The position numbers and the translations under genes are program-made. A model generated the notes under the pieces. The model was not told where the DNA came from. It did no database searches and was given only the letters and a program-made list of their open reading frames with translations. A DNA stretch of 64,000 nucleotides from JBAVVD01 sp049697115. GTDB taxonomy: Bacteria; Acidobacteriota; Aminicenantia; Aminicenantales; UBA4085. This document shows positions 33,183-41,503 of this stretch, one piece after another (the stretch's first letter is position 1; every line of letters begins with the position of its first letter). The stretch is from assembly GCA_049697115.1 (NCBI GenBank), contig JBAVVD010000021.1, forward strand, positions 124,001-188,000. Reading direction: 5' to 3'.

Positions 33183-33758
33183 ATGGATGACAGAGAACTA
33201 GTTGAGCAGGCAAAGAGTGGAAGTCATGAGGCTTTTGCCATTCTGGTTAAAAGGTATGAGAAGAAAGTGTTCCATTTAGCGTATCAGTTCACGCGGGACC
33301 AAGCTGTGGCCGATGACCTGGCGCAAGAAGTTTTCATAAAAGCCTATTGTGCACTTCCGAAGTTTCAGTTCCGTTCGGAATTTGGGACATGGCTTTACCG
33401 GATCGTTGTCAACCATATCAAGGATTATTTAAGAAAAAGAACACGAGCCAAAGAAATCGCCTTCCCTCTTCGAGAAGACAACCGTTTACTTGAAGTCGAT
33501 GAATGGAAGAAAAAGGAAGAAGCACAGATCGAAGAATACAGAAGGACTTTGGTTACACAGGGACTGGAAAGCCTTCCCCGGAAATATCATCTGATCATCA
33601 CTTTAAGAGATATTCAGGGGCTTTCTTATGGAGAGATTGCAGAAATTCTCAAGATCTCTCCGGGCACTGTGGACTCGCGGTTACACAGGGCCAGGAAGTT
33701 GCTGCGAAAAAAAATGGCTTCACTCTTGAGCCATAAAGGAGGTGGCCATGAGGTGTAA
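33183..33758 (+). CDS. ECF-type RNA polymerase sigma factor
   Basis: 191 aa. Region 2: FAILVKRYEKKVFHLAYQFT then DLAQEVFIKAYCALPKF and FGTWLYRIVVNHIKDYLRKR. Region 4: LPRKYHLIITLRDIQGLSYG and EIAEILKISPGTVDSRLHRA with the helix-turn-helix. ECF sigma factors direct envelope or stress regulons. It overlaps the zinc-finger anti-sigma gene by 11 bases, and the export operon follows, so this sigma factor most likely controls that operon and itself. Confidence 0.93.
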   Translation: MDDRELVEQAKSGSHEAFAILVKRYEKKVFHLAYQFTRDQAVADDLAQEVFIKAYCALPKFQFRSEFGTWLYRIVVNHIKDYLRKRTRAKEIAFPLREDNRLLEVDEWKKKEEAQIEEYRRTLVTQGLESLPRKYHLIITLRDIQGLSYGEIAEILKISPGTVDSRLHRARKLLRKKMASLLSHKGGGHEV

Positions 33759-34242
33759 GAAAGCCGAGAAATGGATTTTACGCTCTTTGGACAGGGAGCT
33801 GAAGAAAGAGCAACGGCTGTCTCTGGAAGGACATCTGCGGCGATGCTCCCTCTGCCAGCAGAAGCTCAAGGATTATCAAATCATGTGTACGACTCTCCGA
33901 AGAGAGATATCCGCGGAACCGTTGCCGAATTTCTGGGAACGTCTGCAGCCCAAGTTAAGAGAAAGGGAAAGACTGGAACCCTTGTTTGTCTGGAAGACAT
34001 GGGGCCTCAGAGTCATCCCCGCCTCTGTCCTTCTGATTGTGATGTTTCTCGGGGCTTTGTTCTTCCTGCTCCCATCAAAAGAGAAAGATATGAGTCAGAC
34101 GGAAGCCCTGCTCCTCCGCAATGCCAATCCCGTGGCCGAAACACAGAGGTTGTTTGAAGAGGAAAGGCTGGAGGACAGAAACATGATTGTCATCTTTACG
34201 GCGGGGGATGAAGAGAGCTCCTCCAGGAGATATTTCCCATGA
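33748..34242 (+). CDS. Anti-sigma factor with zf-HC2 domain
   Basis: 164 aa from ATG 33748, with AAAGGAGG five bases before. The N-terminal putative zinc finger has the zf-HC2 form: ILRSLDRELKKEQRLSLEGH then LRRCSLCQQKL (H and two C residues). One membrane helix (VIPASVLLIVMFLGALFFLL, about 95-115) divides a cytoplasmic sigma-binding part from a short outer segment. Pairs with the ECF sigma factor upstream. Stop overlaps the next start by four bases. Confidence 0.88.
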   Translation: MRCKKAEKWILRSLDRELKKEQRLSLEGHLRRCSLCQQKLKDYQIMCTTLRREISAEPLPNFWERLQPKLRERERLEPLFVWKTWGLRVIPASVLLIVMFLGALFFLLPSKEKDMSQTEALLLRNANPVAETQRLFEEERLEDRNMIVIFTAGDEESSSRRYFP

Positions 34243-34739
34243 AAAGAATAAAATTTTGGATCATTTTTTCTCTGGTCATTGTCTTTATCGCCGGCGCCGT
34301 GGGGGGAATTTTCTGTGAACGATACCTGGTTTCAAAAAAATGGGGAGCCCGGAAACGCGCGTCCTTTCGTCCCCATTCTTTCCAGGAGCTAAATCTCACT
34401 TCTGATCAGGAAGGGAAAATTAAAGCCATTTTCAAGGAAAACGATGTACGGATAAGGGAATTAAGGTCCGATTATTATAAGCGTCTCGGAGAGATAAGGT
34501 CCCAACTGAAAAGCGAGGTGGACAAGGTGTTGACTCCCGAGCAGAAGCAGAAGTTGGAGTCTATGATCCAGAAATTCAGGGGACAACGGAGACGGGAGTA
34601 TGAGGAGAGAGAGAAGAAGTTAAAAGAACAACCCAAAGACAATCCAATGAAGGAGAAAGAACATGAAAAAGAAGATTATCATCGGAGCAGTAATTCTGAT
34701 AATCATTACAGGTCTCATCCTGGCATTTGTCCTTTTTAA
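34239..34739 (+). CDS. Spy/CpxP-like periplasmic protein
   Basis: 166 aa. Membrane-anchored or signal-bearing start (IIFSLVIVFIAGAVGGIFC), then LNLTSDQEGKIKAIFKEN and LTPEQKQKLESMIQKFRG, the LTxxQ motifs of Spy/CpxP and heavy-metal-sensor relatives, followed by a charged coiled tail. Such proteins act as periplasmic chaperones or stress sensors. The 3' end overlaps the macA start by 77 bases, so the C-terminal 25 residues are shared with another frame and may be less constrained. Confidence 0.75.
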   Translation: MKRIKFWIIFSLVIVFIAGAVGGIFCERYLVSKKWGARKRASFRPHSFQELNLTSDQEGKIKAIFKENDVRIRELRSDYYKRLGEIRSQLKSEVDKVLTPEQKQKLESMIQKFRGQRRREYEEREKKLKEQPKDNPMKEKEHEKEDYHRSSNSDNHYRSHPGICPF

Positions 34740-36036
34740 GAACCACAAGAACAGCTCCGTCAAATACAAAAAAGAGGCCGTCGCACGCGGAGATATCGAG
34801 GCCCTTGTCGTGACTTCGGGCACGCTGAATCCCGTCAATGTCGTCGATGTCGGGAGTCAAGTTTCCGGTAAGATTGCCCGTCTATATGTCGATTTCAATT
34901 CGCTGGTCACGAAAGGCCAAATTGTGGCCGAGCTGGAAAAAGATATCTTAGAGGCCCGGGTGGAACAGAATGACGCCAACTATCAAAGTGCTGTGGCCGC
35001 TTTAGAGAAAGCCCGGGTGACCCTTGAGAATCTCAAGAAGAAATATGAGCGATCGCTGGACCTGTTCAACAAGAATTTAATTTCCTTTGAAGAAAAGGAA
35101 ACCGCCGAAGCCCAGTATTTTGGAGCCAAGGCAGACCTTCAATCTTCAGAGGCGCGGGTGATCCAGGCCAAAAGCCAGCTTGAATCGAGCAAAGTGGATC
35201 TGGGTTATGCCATCATCCGGTCCCCGATTGACGGCATCGTCATTTCACGGAACATCAATGTTGGCCAAACCGTGGCCGCGAGCTTTCAGGCGCCGGTTCT
35301 CTTCCAGATAGCCAATGACCTCAGCAAGATGCAGGTCGAATGCAATGTGGATGAGGCGGATATCGGCAAGGTGAAGGAAGGGCAAAAAGTGAGATTCAAC
35401 GTCGATGCATTTCAGGGGGAGACTTTTACCGGGGCCGTCAGGCAGGTCCGATATTCTCCGGAAGTGGTCCAGAATGTCGTCACTTATACAACAATTGTGG
35501 ATGTGGAAAATCCCGAGATGAAGCTCCGGCCCGGAATGACAGCGACTGTGTCCATCATCATCGGAGAAGCCAAAAATGTTCTAAGGATTCCGAATGCGGC
35601 CCTCCGCTTCACTCCCAATTTGACGCCCGAAGAAATGGCGATAATTTTTAATGAGGTGAGAGAAAGAATGATAGCCGGCCGGCAAGGGACGAGCCCAGAA
35701 GGAGGGACGGGGCAGCCCGGGGCTTCCCAGACACCTGGCGGACAGAGGCCTTCGGGTGGATTTTCTCCGGAGATGATGGCCCGATTTCAGCGCAGCGGCC
35801 AGGGAGGCGGAATGCGACAGGCGTCTCGGATTTGGATTCAGGATGAACAGGGAAAAATCATTCTGGTGTTTCTCAGAACCGGAGTTACGGATAACACCTT
35901 CACAGAAGTCATCCGTGGAGAGATCAAAGAAGGGCAGCTTGTGATCACCGGAGAGGATTCAAGGTCAGGGAATCCATCCTCTTCATCATCCGGTTCCAGA
36001 GACGTGAGAAGAAACGTGATGTTCATCGGCCGATAA
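34663..36036 (+). CDS. macA: Periplasmic adaptor of a MacA-type export system (HlyD family)
   Basis: 457 aa; ATG 34663 with AAGGAG seven bases upstream. Membrane anchor (IIIGAVILIIITGLILAFVL), lipoyl-like halves (GTLNPVNVVDVGSQVSGKIA and IIRSPIDGIVISRNINVGQTV), a long alpha-helical hairpin between them, and beta-barrel (MQVECNVDEADIGKVKEGQ). A Gly/Pro/Gln-rich insert (RQGTSPEGGTGQPGASQTPG) sits before the membrane-proximal domain. It connects the MacB ABC transporter with a TolC channel. Next to macB genes and tolC. Confidence 0.88.
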   Translation: MKKKIIIGAVILIIITGLILAFVLFKNHKNSSVKYKKEAVARGDIEALVVTSGTLNPVNVVDVGSQVSGKIARLYVDFNSLVTKGQIVAELEKDILEARVEQNDANYQSAVAALEKARVTLENLKKKYERSLDLFNKNLISFEEKETAEAQYFGAKADLQSSEARVIQAKSQLESSKVDLGYAIIRSPIDGIVISRNINVGQTVAASFQAPVLFQIANDLSKMQVECNVDEADIGKVKEGQKVRFNVDAFQGETFTGAVRQVRYSPEVVQNVVTYTTIVDVENPEMKLRPGMTATVSIIIGEAKNVLRIPNAALRFTPNLTPEEMAIIFNEVRERMIAGRQGTSPEGGTGQPGASQTPGGQRPSGGFSPEMMARFQRSGQGGGMRQASRIWIQDEQGKIILVFLRTGVTDNTFTEVIRGEIKEGQLVITGEDSRSGNPSSSSSGSRDVRRNVMFIGR

Positions 36037-36049
36037 GCGTCTATTTTAA

Positions 36050-36763
36050 ATGGATGAAGATCAAATGGAAAAAAATCTTATTCAACTGGAAAACCTGAAG
36101 AAAACCTACACCGTCGGAGAAACCGAGGTTCGGGCCCTCAGAGGAGTTTCCTATAATATCCGTGAGGGTGAATTCCTGGCTATTATGGGGCCTTCGGGGT
36201 CGGGTAAATCCACGTTAATGAATATCATCGGCTGTCTGGACAAACCGACATCGGGCAGGTATCTTCTGGAAGGGGAAGAAATCTCCAAGCTGGACAGGAA
36301 TAGACTGGCGCGCATCAGGAACAAAAAAATTGGCTTTGTATTCCAGACCTTCAATCTTCTTTCCAGGACTACCGCCCTTGAAAACGTGGAACTTCCTCTT
36401 CTGTATTCCAATGTCTCTGGCAAGGAAAGAACCCAGCGGGCCCTCAAGGCCCTGGCTTCAGTCGGGCTCAAAGGCCGCGAATACCATAAGACCAATCAAC
36501 TCTCTGGAGGGGAGCAGCAGCGGGTGGCCATTGCCCGCTCCTTGTTGAACAATCCTTCCCTTCTTCTGGCCGATGAACCGACTGGAAATCTGGATAGTAA
36601 GACAGGAAACGAGATCATGAACATATTTAAGAATCTCAACGAAGAAAAGAAGATCACCCTGGTCATCGTTACCCATGATCCGGATGTGGCCACCTGTGCC
36701 CGCCGGCGGATTTATCTGAAAGACGGGGAGATTGTCCATGAAGAGACCTCCTCCGGCAATTAG
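36050..36763 (+). CDS. MacB-type ABC transporter ATP-binding protein
   Basis: 237 aa (a second ATG is five codons in). All ABC motifs are intact: Walker A GPSGSGKSTLMNIIG, Q-loop FQTFNLLSRTTALENVELPL, signature LSGGEQQRVAIARS, Walker B LLLADEPTGNLD and the H-loop VIVTHDPDVATCARR. It is the LolD/MacB-type ATPase that powers mechanotransmission across the membrane. The ATPase is split from the permease, unlike E. coli MacB. In the macA-ATPase-permease-tolC operon. Confidence 0.93.
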   Translation: MDEDQMEKNLIQLENLKKTYTVGETEVRALRGVSYNIREGEFLAIMGPSGSGKSTLMNIIGCLDKPTSGRYLLEGEEISKLDRNRLARIRNKKIGFVFQTFNLLSRTTALENVELPLLYSNVSGKERTQRALKALASVGLKGREYHKTNQLSGGEQQRVAIARSLLNNPSLLLADEPTGNLDSKTGNEIMNIFKNLNEEKKITLVIVTHDPDVATCARRRIYLKDGEIVHEETSSGN

Positions 36764-36795
36764 CGAAGACAGAGGGAGATGAAGGAGTCAAGTCA

Positions 36796-38022
36796 ATGAA
36801 TATATTAAGGGTCATTCGAGTTTCTTTCCGGGCATTAACCCGGAATAAAATGCGGTCTTTTTTAACCATACTCGGAATCATCATCGGCGTGGCCGCGGTG
36901 ATAGCCATGGTCAGTATCGGCACCGGAGCGAAGACAGCGGTGGAGGAACGTTTCAATTCCATGGGGACAAACCTCCTTTTTGTCAGCCCCGGCAGCCGTA
37001 GTTTTCATGGCCGACATTCTGGAGGCGGAAGTTTCGATACACTCACGGTGGAGGATGCCAAGGCCATTGAAGAGCAGTGCCCCGCGGTCAGGGCCACTTC
37101 GCCCAGCGCGAACACAAGAGCCCAGGTCGTTTATGGAAATAAGAACTGGAATACCTCCATCCAGGGCGTCGGGGATCAATATCCGGAAATCCGGAAATGG
37201 GGAGTTGCCGAAGGAACATTTTTTGATGAATACATGGTCCGATCCGCGGCCAAAGTCTGTATCCTGGGCAGCGAGGTCAAAAAGAGCCTGTTCGAGGATG
37301 AAGACCCCCTGGGGAAAGTCATCCGAATAAAAAAAATTCCCTTTAAGGTACTGGGCGTTCTCGAATCCAAAGGAGAATCAGGAGGCTTTTTTAACCGCGA
37401 TGACATGATTGCCGTTCCTTACACAACGGTCCTTCGCAGATTGTTGGGCCAGATGTATCTCCGGTCCATTGATATTTCGGCCGTTTCCATGAGCGATACG
37501 GCAGCGGCTCAGCAACAGATCGAGGAGCTCTTGCGCATCCGGCATAAAATTGCTCCCGGTGCTGAGGACGATTTTAACGTAAGAAATATGTCCGAGATCG
37601 CGGAAGGAGCAGCCGAATCCACGCAGATCCTGACCATCCTGCTGGGGAGCATCGCTTCTATCTCGCTCCTTGTCGGTGGAATCGGCATCATGAATATTAT
37701 GCTGGTATCTGTAACGGAGAGAATCCGGGAGATCGGCATCCGGATGTCTGTGGGGGCCAGGGAGAGAGACATTCTTCTCCAATTCCTGTCAGAGGCCGTG
37801 GTTTTAAGTCTCATCGGCGGCCTGATGGGAATCGGCATCGGTTTCGCCGCTTCAAAGCTTCTCAAATATATTTCCATATTTTCCCAGTGGAAGACCGTTG
37901 TTTCGCCAGGCTCCATTCTGCTGGCTTTTCTTTTTTCCGGATCCGTGGGGGTTTTTTTCGGTTTTTATCCGGCCCGCAAAGCCTCCAAGCTAGATCCCAT
38001 TGAAGCCTTGAGATATGAATAG
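36796..38022 (+). CDS. MacB-type ABC transporter permease
   Basis: 408 aa. Four membrane helices: one N-terminal (MRSFLTILGIIIGVAAVIAM) and three at the C-terminus (SISLLVGGIGIMNIMLVSVT, VVLSLIGGLMGIGIGFA, ILLAFLFSGSVGVFFGFYPA) enclosing the MacB periplasmic domain. ERIREIGIRMSVGARERDIL is the conserved cytoplasmic FtsX-like loop, and the protein ends PARKASKLDPIEALRYE. With MacA and TolC it should export peptides, toxins or lipid-linked substrates; the substrate is unknown. Confidence 0.93.
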   Translation: MNILRVIRVSFRALTRNKMRSFLTILGIIIGVAAVIAMVSIGTGAKTAVEERFNSMGTNLLFVSPGSRSFHGRHSGGGSFDTLTVEDAKAIEEQCPAVRATSPSANTRAQVVYGNKNWNTSIQGVGDQYPEIRKWGVAEGTFFDEYMVRSAAKVCILGSEVKKSLFEDEDPLGKVIRIKKIPFKVLGVLESKGESGGFFNRDDMIAVPYTTVLRRLLGQMYLRSIDISAVSMSDTAAAQQQIEELLRIRHKIAPGAEDDFNVRNMSEIAEGAAESTQILTILLGSIASISLLVGGIGIMNIMLVSVTERIREIGIRMSVGARERDILLQFLSEAVVLSLIGGLMGIGIGFAASKLLKYISIFSQWKTVVSPGSILLAFLFSGSVGVFFGFYPARKASKLDPIEALRYE

Positions 38023-38117
38023 ATTTTTTTCATTTCTATTCCGGCAAGGGAGGAAAAAAGATTCGCACAGGTGAGAATAAGAGAGAGGTTTACATCGGAA
38101 GATAAAGGAGAATTGAA

Positions 38118-39662
38118 ATGCATAGAAAAATCGCCATTTTCTCAACTCTGATCCTGTTCCTGTTGGGAACCGCTTGGAGCCAGGAGAGCGGGAAAGCGCT
38201 TTCCCTGACTCTCGAAGATTGTCTTTTGAGAGCCATGAAGAAAAATCTGAACATCGCTGTTGAGGTCTTATCGCCGGAGCTTTCGGCGATGAGTCTGTCC
38301 CGCTCCAAAGAAAAATATTATCCCTCGTTTTCCTTTAGCTATAATCAGAGCAGCACGAATGAGGCTTCGTATTCCTGGATTGATGCCGCAGGAAACGTGG
38401 CGGTGGATTCGAATGATTTTACCGCCCAGGTCAGCCAGGAGACGCCTCTGGGCGGCCGGTTTTCCGTCTCTATCCGGGCGAACAAGTATGATACGAACAG
38501 AAATTTTCAGACGATCAATCCCCGCTACGGAAGCCGCCTGACTTTTTCTTTCAGCCAGCCGTTGCTGAGGGATTTTGGAATCAACATCAACCGCCGGGAG
38601 ATCATCATCGCCAAGAATAACCTGGAGATATCGGAGATTCAACTGAACAAGACAATTCAGGACACAGTCTACAACGTCATCGAAGCTTACTGGAACCTGG
38701 TCTACAGTATTGACAGTCTCAAAGTGAAAAGACAGTCCTTAGAGCTGGCCAGGGACCTGCTGGCCAAGAACAAGCGGTCCGTCGAGATCGGGACTTTAGC
38801 CCCGATAGAAATATTGAGCGCCGAGTCTGAAGTTGCGACCCGGGAGGCGGATATTCTGCAGGCCGAGGCTCTAGTTAAAAACAATGAGGACCGGCTGAAA
38901 AACATCCTCAATCTTACAGATGAGGAGGAGAAAGAAATCAGCGAGATCATTGCCCTGGATAAGCCTCAATTCACAGAGAGAGAAGTTACTCTTGAGCAGG
39001 CCCTTGCCACTGCGCTGGAAAAGCGGCCGGAACTCCAGGCATCCCGCACAGACCTGAAAAATCAAGAAGTCAACCTCAGCTATACCAAGAACCAGCTCCT
39101 TCCGAACCTGAGTCTGACCGCCTCCTACTGGAGCCCCGGAGTTTCCGGAACGCAGATCATCTATGCTGATCCCTTTTCGCAGGACGTAACTCAAATAATC
39201 CCCCGCGGCGCTGCAGATGCCATTAAAGATACGTTAGATTTTAAATATAAAAATTGGTCCGTGGGGCTGACACTGGATATTCCTCTGAGCAATTTTCTCT
39301 CCCGGGCGGCCTATGCCCAGGCCAAAATCAGCCTGGATCAAGCCCTGTTGAGATTAGAAAATCAGGAAAAACAGGTTTTTCTGGAGATCAAAAACGCCGT
39401 CCGAGCCGTCCAGACAGATTTCAAGCGCGTTCATGCCTACAAGGTGGCCAGAGAACTGGCGGAGAAAAAACTGGAAGCCGAGGAAGAGAAATTGAGGGTC
39501 GGGCTGAGCACGAATTACTTTGTGCTCACCTATCAGAGAGAACTGGCCAATGCCCGGTCGGCCGAGCTCAAGGCCATCGTGGATTACAATCTATCCAAGA
39601 CCAATCTGGAGAGAGCCATGGGCACGATCCTGGAGGCCAGGAATATCAAATTTTCTGGTTAA
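38118..39662 (+). CDS. TolC-family outer-membrane efflux channel
   Basis: 514 aa with a signal peptide (IAIFSTLILFLLGTAWSQ). Two TolC repeats: SLTLEDCLLRAMKKNLNIAV and VTLEQALATALEKRPELQAS, with FSFSQPLLRDFGI and LRVGLSTNYFVLTYQRELAN. Outer-membrane factor that forms the exit duct for MacAB. It is 95 bp downstream of the permease and directly upstream of the RND remnant. Confidence 0.9.
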   Translation: MHRKIAIFSTLILFLLGTAWSQESGKALSLTLEDCLLRAMKKNLNIAVEVLSPELSAMSLSRSKEKYYPSFSFSYNQSSTNEASYSWIDAAGNVAVDSNDFTAQVSQETPLGGRFSVSIRANKYDTNRNFQTINPRYGSRLTFSFSQPLLRDFGININRREIIIAKNNLEISEIQLNKTIQDTVYNVIEAYWNLVYSIDSLKVKRQSLELARDLLAKNKRSVEIGTLAPIEILSAESEVATREADILQAEALVKNNEDRLKNILNLTDEEEKEISEIIALDKPQFTEREVTLEQALATALEKRPELQASRTDLKNQEVNLSYTKNQLLPNLSLTASYWSPGVSGTQIIYADPFSQDVTQIIPRGAADAIKDTLDFKYKNWSVGLTLDIPLSNFLSRAAYAQAKISLDQALLRLENQEKQVFLEIKNAVRAVQTDFKRVHAYKVARELAEKKLEAEEEKLRVGLSTNYFVLTYQRELANARSAELKAIVDYNLSKTNLERAMGTILEARNIKFSG

Positions 39663-39716
39663 TCTCCCAGAGAATAAGAGCGGCTGGACCCGAATAAAGA
39701 CGTGCGTTGCCAATGA

Positions 39717-40136
39717 GAGATTTCAATTCAGGAGGTTTTCATCATTCTTATCAACATCCCCCTGGCCTTAACTGGAGGAATCATTGCGCTGCAAATTTCC
39801 GGTCTCTATTTGAGCGTTCCGGCCTCACTGGGATTTATTGCCATTTTTGGCATTGCCCTCGAAGACGGCCTCGTACTGCTCTCCCGTTTTCGGCAACTTC
39901 TCTCTAAAGGATTGCCGATGAAGGAGGCTATTCTCGAGGGAATTCGCACCAGGGTCAGGCCTGTTCTGATGACTTCTCTGACCACGATTTTCGGTATACT
40001 GCCCTTACTTCTGGCTACAGGGCCAGGTGCGGAGGTTCAGAGGCCTCTGGCCGCGGTTGTCGTCGGCGGGCTGATTTCTTCCACCCTCGTGACTCTTTTT
40101 GTCCTTCCCCTTGTCTATCAAACCGTGAAGAGATAA
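39717..40136 (+). pseudogene. C-terminal remnant of an RND (CzcA/HAE-type) efflux pump
   Basis: An open stretch without an ATG encodes about 139 residues after a TGA at 39714-39716: IILINIPLALTGGIIALQIS, then GLYLSVPASLGFIAIFGIAL, ALEDGLVLLSRFRQLLSKGL, RPVLMTSLTTIFGILPLLLA and GPGAEVQRPLAAVVVGGLIS, ending LPLVYQTVKR. These are the last transmembrane helices of a CzcA/CusA-like pump, which is normally over 1000 aa. The 5' part is absent, so it is a deletion remnant rather than a functional gene. It lies 55 bp after tolC, in the position where an RND pump would follow. Confidence 0.88.
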
Positions 40137-40147
40137 AATATTTGAAA

Positions 40148-40813
40148 ATGCAGATCCGCGTGGGCAGATATTCCATCCTTCTCCTGATGCCTTTTTTTAT
40201 TGCCATCTGCTCGTCCTCCCCCAGGGGAGTTATTATTTTGTGTGCCGGGGACAGCATTACGGCCGAGGCGTATCCCCATTTTCTGCAGAGGATATTGAAT
40301 AAAGAAGGCTTCAGAGCCAGAGTGCTCAATTATGGTCGGAGCGGCAATACCTCAGGCGAATACCTGAGTTTTTTGGAGAAAAACAGAGACCGGATGAAAG
40401 CGAAGCTTCCGGATTATATTCTTCTTCAGCTCGGCACGAATGATGTTCGGGCCGACCTCGACTTTACGCCTCTCGATGTGTTCAAGAGCAATATGAGAAA
40501 GATCATCCGCATTTTCCGCGGATTCAGAAACAGGACAGGGAAAACGGCCGAGCTTTTCATGTCATCAATCCCACCTGTCCCGCAGAATACGCCTTTCCCC
40601 TTCACTCGGGAGTCTGTAGCCAGGGTCACCTCTGAGATCAATCCGGCGATTGAGGCCATCTGCCTTGAGGAAAAAGTTCATTTTGTTGACAATTATGCTT
40701 TGTTTCTCAACGAACCCTCCCTTCTTCCCGGCGTGCATCCCTCAAGAGAGGGATATCTACGATTGGCGCAAAATTGGTTCCAATTCTTGAAGCCCTTTAT
40801 GAAATTGCCCTAG
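40148..40813 (+). CDS. SGNH/GDSL-family lipoprotein hydrolase
   Basis: 221 aa (ATG 40148; TTG 40142 is also possible). Lipoprotein signal ending IAICSSS. SGNH blocks: GDSIT (nucleophile Ser), YGRSGNTSGEY, LQLGTNDVR, and GVHPSREGYLRL with the catalytic Asp-x-x-His equivalent. Members are esterases, lysophospholipases or acetyl-transfer hydrolases; the exact substrate is unknown. Located after the RND remnant and before repeat copy F. Confidence 0.85.
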   Translation: MQIRVGRYSILLLMPFFIAICSSSPRGVIILCAGDSITAEAYPHFLQRILNKEGFRARVLNYGRSGNTSGEYLSFLEKNRDRMKAKLPDYILLQLGTNDVRADLDFTPLDVFKSNMRKIIRIFRGFRNRTGKTAELFMSSIPPVPQNTPFPFTRESVARVTSEINPAIEAICLEEKVHFVDNYALFLNEPSLLPGVHPSREGYLRLAQNWFQFLKPFMKLP

Positions 40814-40830
40814 ACTAGAGCAGAGATATA

Positions 40831-41064
40831 CAGGACTTCCCCCAATTTTTTCATCTCAAATCATGAAAATCCGTTATATTTAAGAAGTTCAAGAAAGGAC
40901 AAAGTGGAATATATGAACAGGCGCCTGGGTGGCACGGCGCGGGGCCCCCGCACGCCCGCAACGGAAGGGCCCCACTGGGGGATGGGTGGAGGTGAGGACG
41001 AGCGGGGTGGCGCTGGGACAGGACCCAGGTTTATATCAAGATGAAAAAATTGGGGGAACTTCTC
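40831..41064 (+). repeat. Interspersed GC-rich element, copy F, with 20-bp perfect inverted repeats and 10-bp flanking direct repeats
   Basis: TTCCCCCAATTTTTTCATCT (40837-40856) and its exact inverse AGATGAAAAAATTGGGGGAA (41039-41058) enclose the shared core: GGTGGCACGGCG (about 40929), CACGCCCGCAACGGAAG, GGTGAGGACGAGCGGGG and GGACAGGACCC. Six less conserved bases lie outside each arm, then CAGAGATATA occurs on both sides (40821-40830 and 41065-41074), as expected of a 10-bp target-site duplication. Fills the 348-bp gap between the SGNH and hfq-like genes. Confidence 0.88.
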
Positions 41065-41077
41065 CAGAGATATATTC

Positions 41078-41106
41078 TTGTATTTTTTCAGGAGTAATGC
41101 TATCAT
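41078..41106 (+). promoter_or_regulatory. Sigma70-type promoter for hfq-pdxA
   Basis: TTGTAT (41078-41083) and TATCAT (41101-41106) with a 17-bp spacer, 55 bp before the hfq-like ATG. The -35 box starts four bases after the right-hand direct repeat of copy F. Confidence 0.5.
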
Positions 41107-41161
41107 TAAAATCAAAGTAAAAACTAACCTGAATTCTCAGCAGGAATCTTGGAGAAATTCT

Positions 41162-41503
41162 ATGAACAGGAAACTTATCAGGCCAAATTTCACAGAGATA
41201 AAGGAGAAGTACAAGGGAGACTCGGCCAAACAGAAAAAGATTCATCCTCCCTTCGAAACGTTTGCCGAAAACTACTATTTTCTCAAGCAGATGAGCAAGA
41301 AGACTCCCATGGCGGTTGTCTTCAACGACGGCCAGGTTATAGAGGGATATATCGAGTGGTACGATCGAAATTGCATCAAGCTCAATAGAGAGAAGGCTCC
41401 CAATTTGCTCATTTACAAGAGCAGCATCAAATATCTCTACAAGCTCTCCGAAGGCAAAGAAACGCCAGAGGCATCGGAATATCCTGAAAAAAAAGAGAAA
41501 TGA
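41162..41503 (+). CDS. Hfq-like Sm-fold RNA-binding protein
   Basis: 113 aa; ATG 41162 with GGAG seven bases upstream. The Sm core is AENYYFLKQMSKKTPMAVVF, then NDGQVIEGYIEWYDRNCIKL and APNLLIYKSSIKYLYKL. The spacing matches Hfq Sm1 and Sm2 motifs, but the usual Sm2 YKHA-type motif reads YKSS, and the protein has about 40 extra N-terminal residues. It is therefore a divergent Hfq-like protein. It should bind A/U-rich RNA, though the substituted motif may change binding. Overlaps pdxA by four bases. Confidence 0.8.
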   Translation: MNRKLIRPNFTEIKEKYKGDSAKQKKIHPPFETFAENYYFLKQMSKKTPMAVVFNDGQVIEGYIEWYDRNCIKLNREKAPNLLIYKSSIKYLYKLSEGKETPEASEYPEKKEK

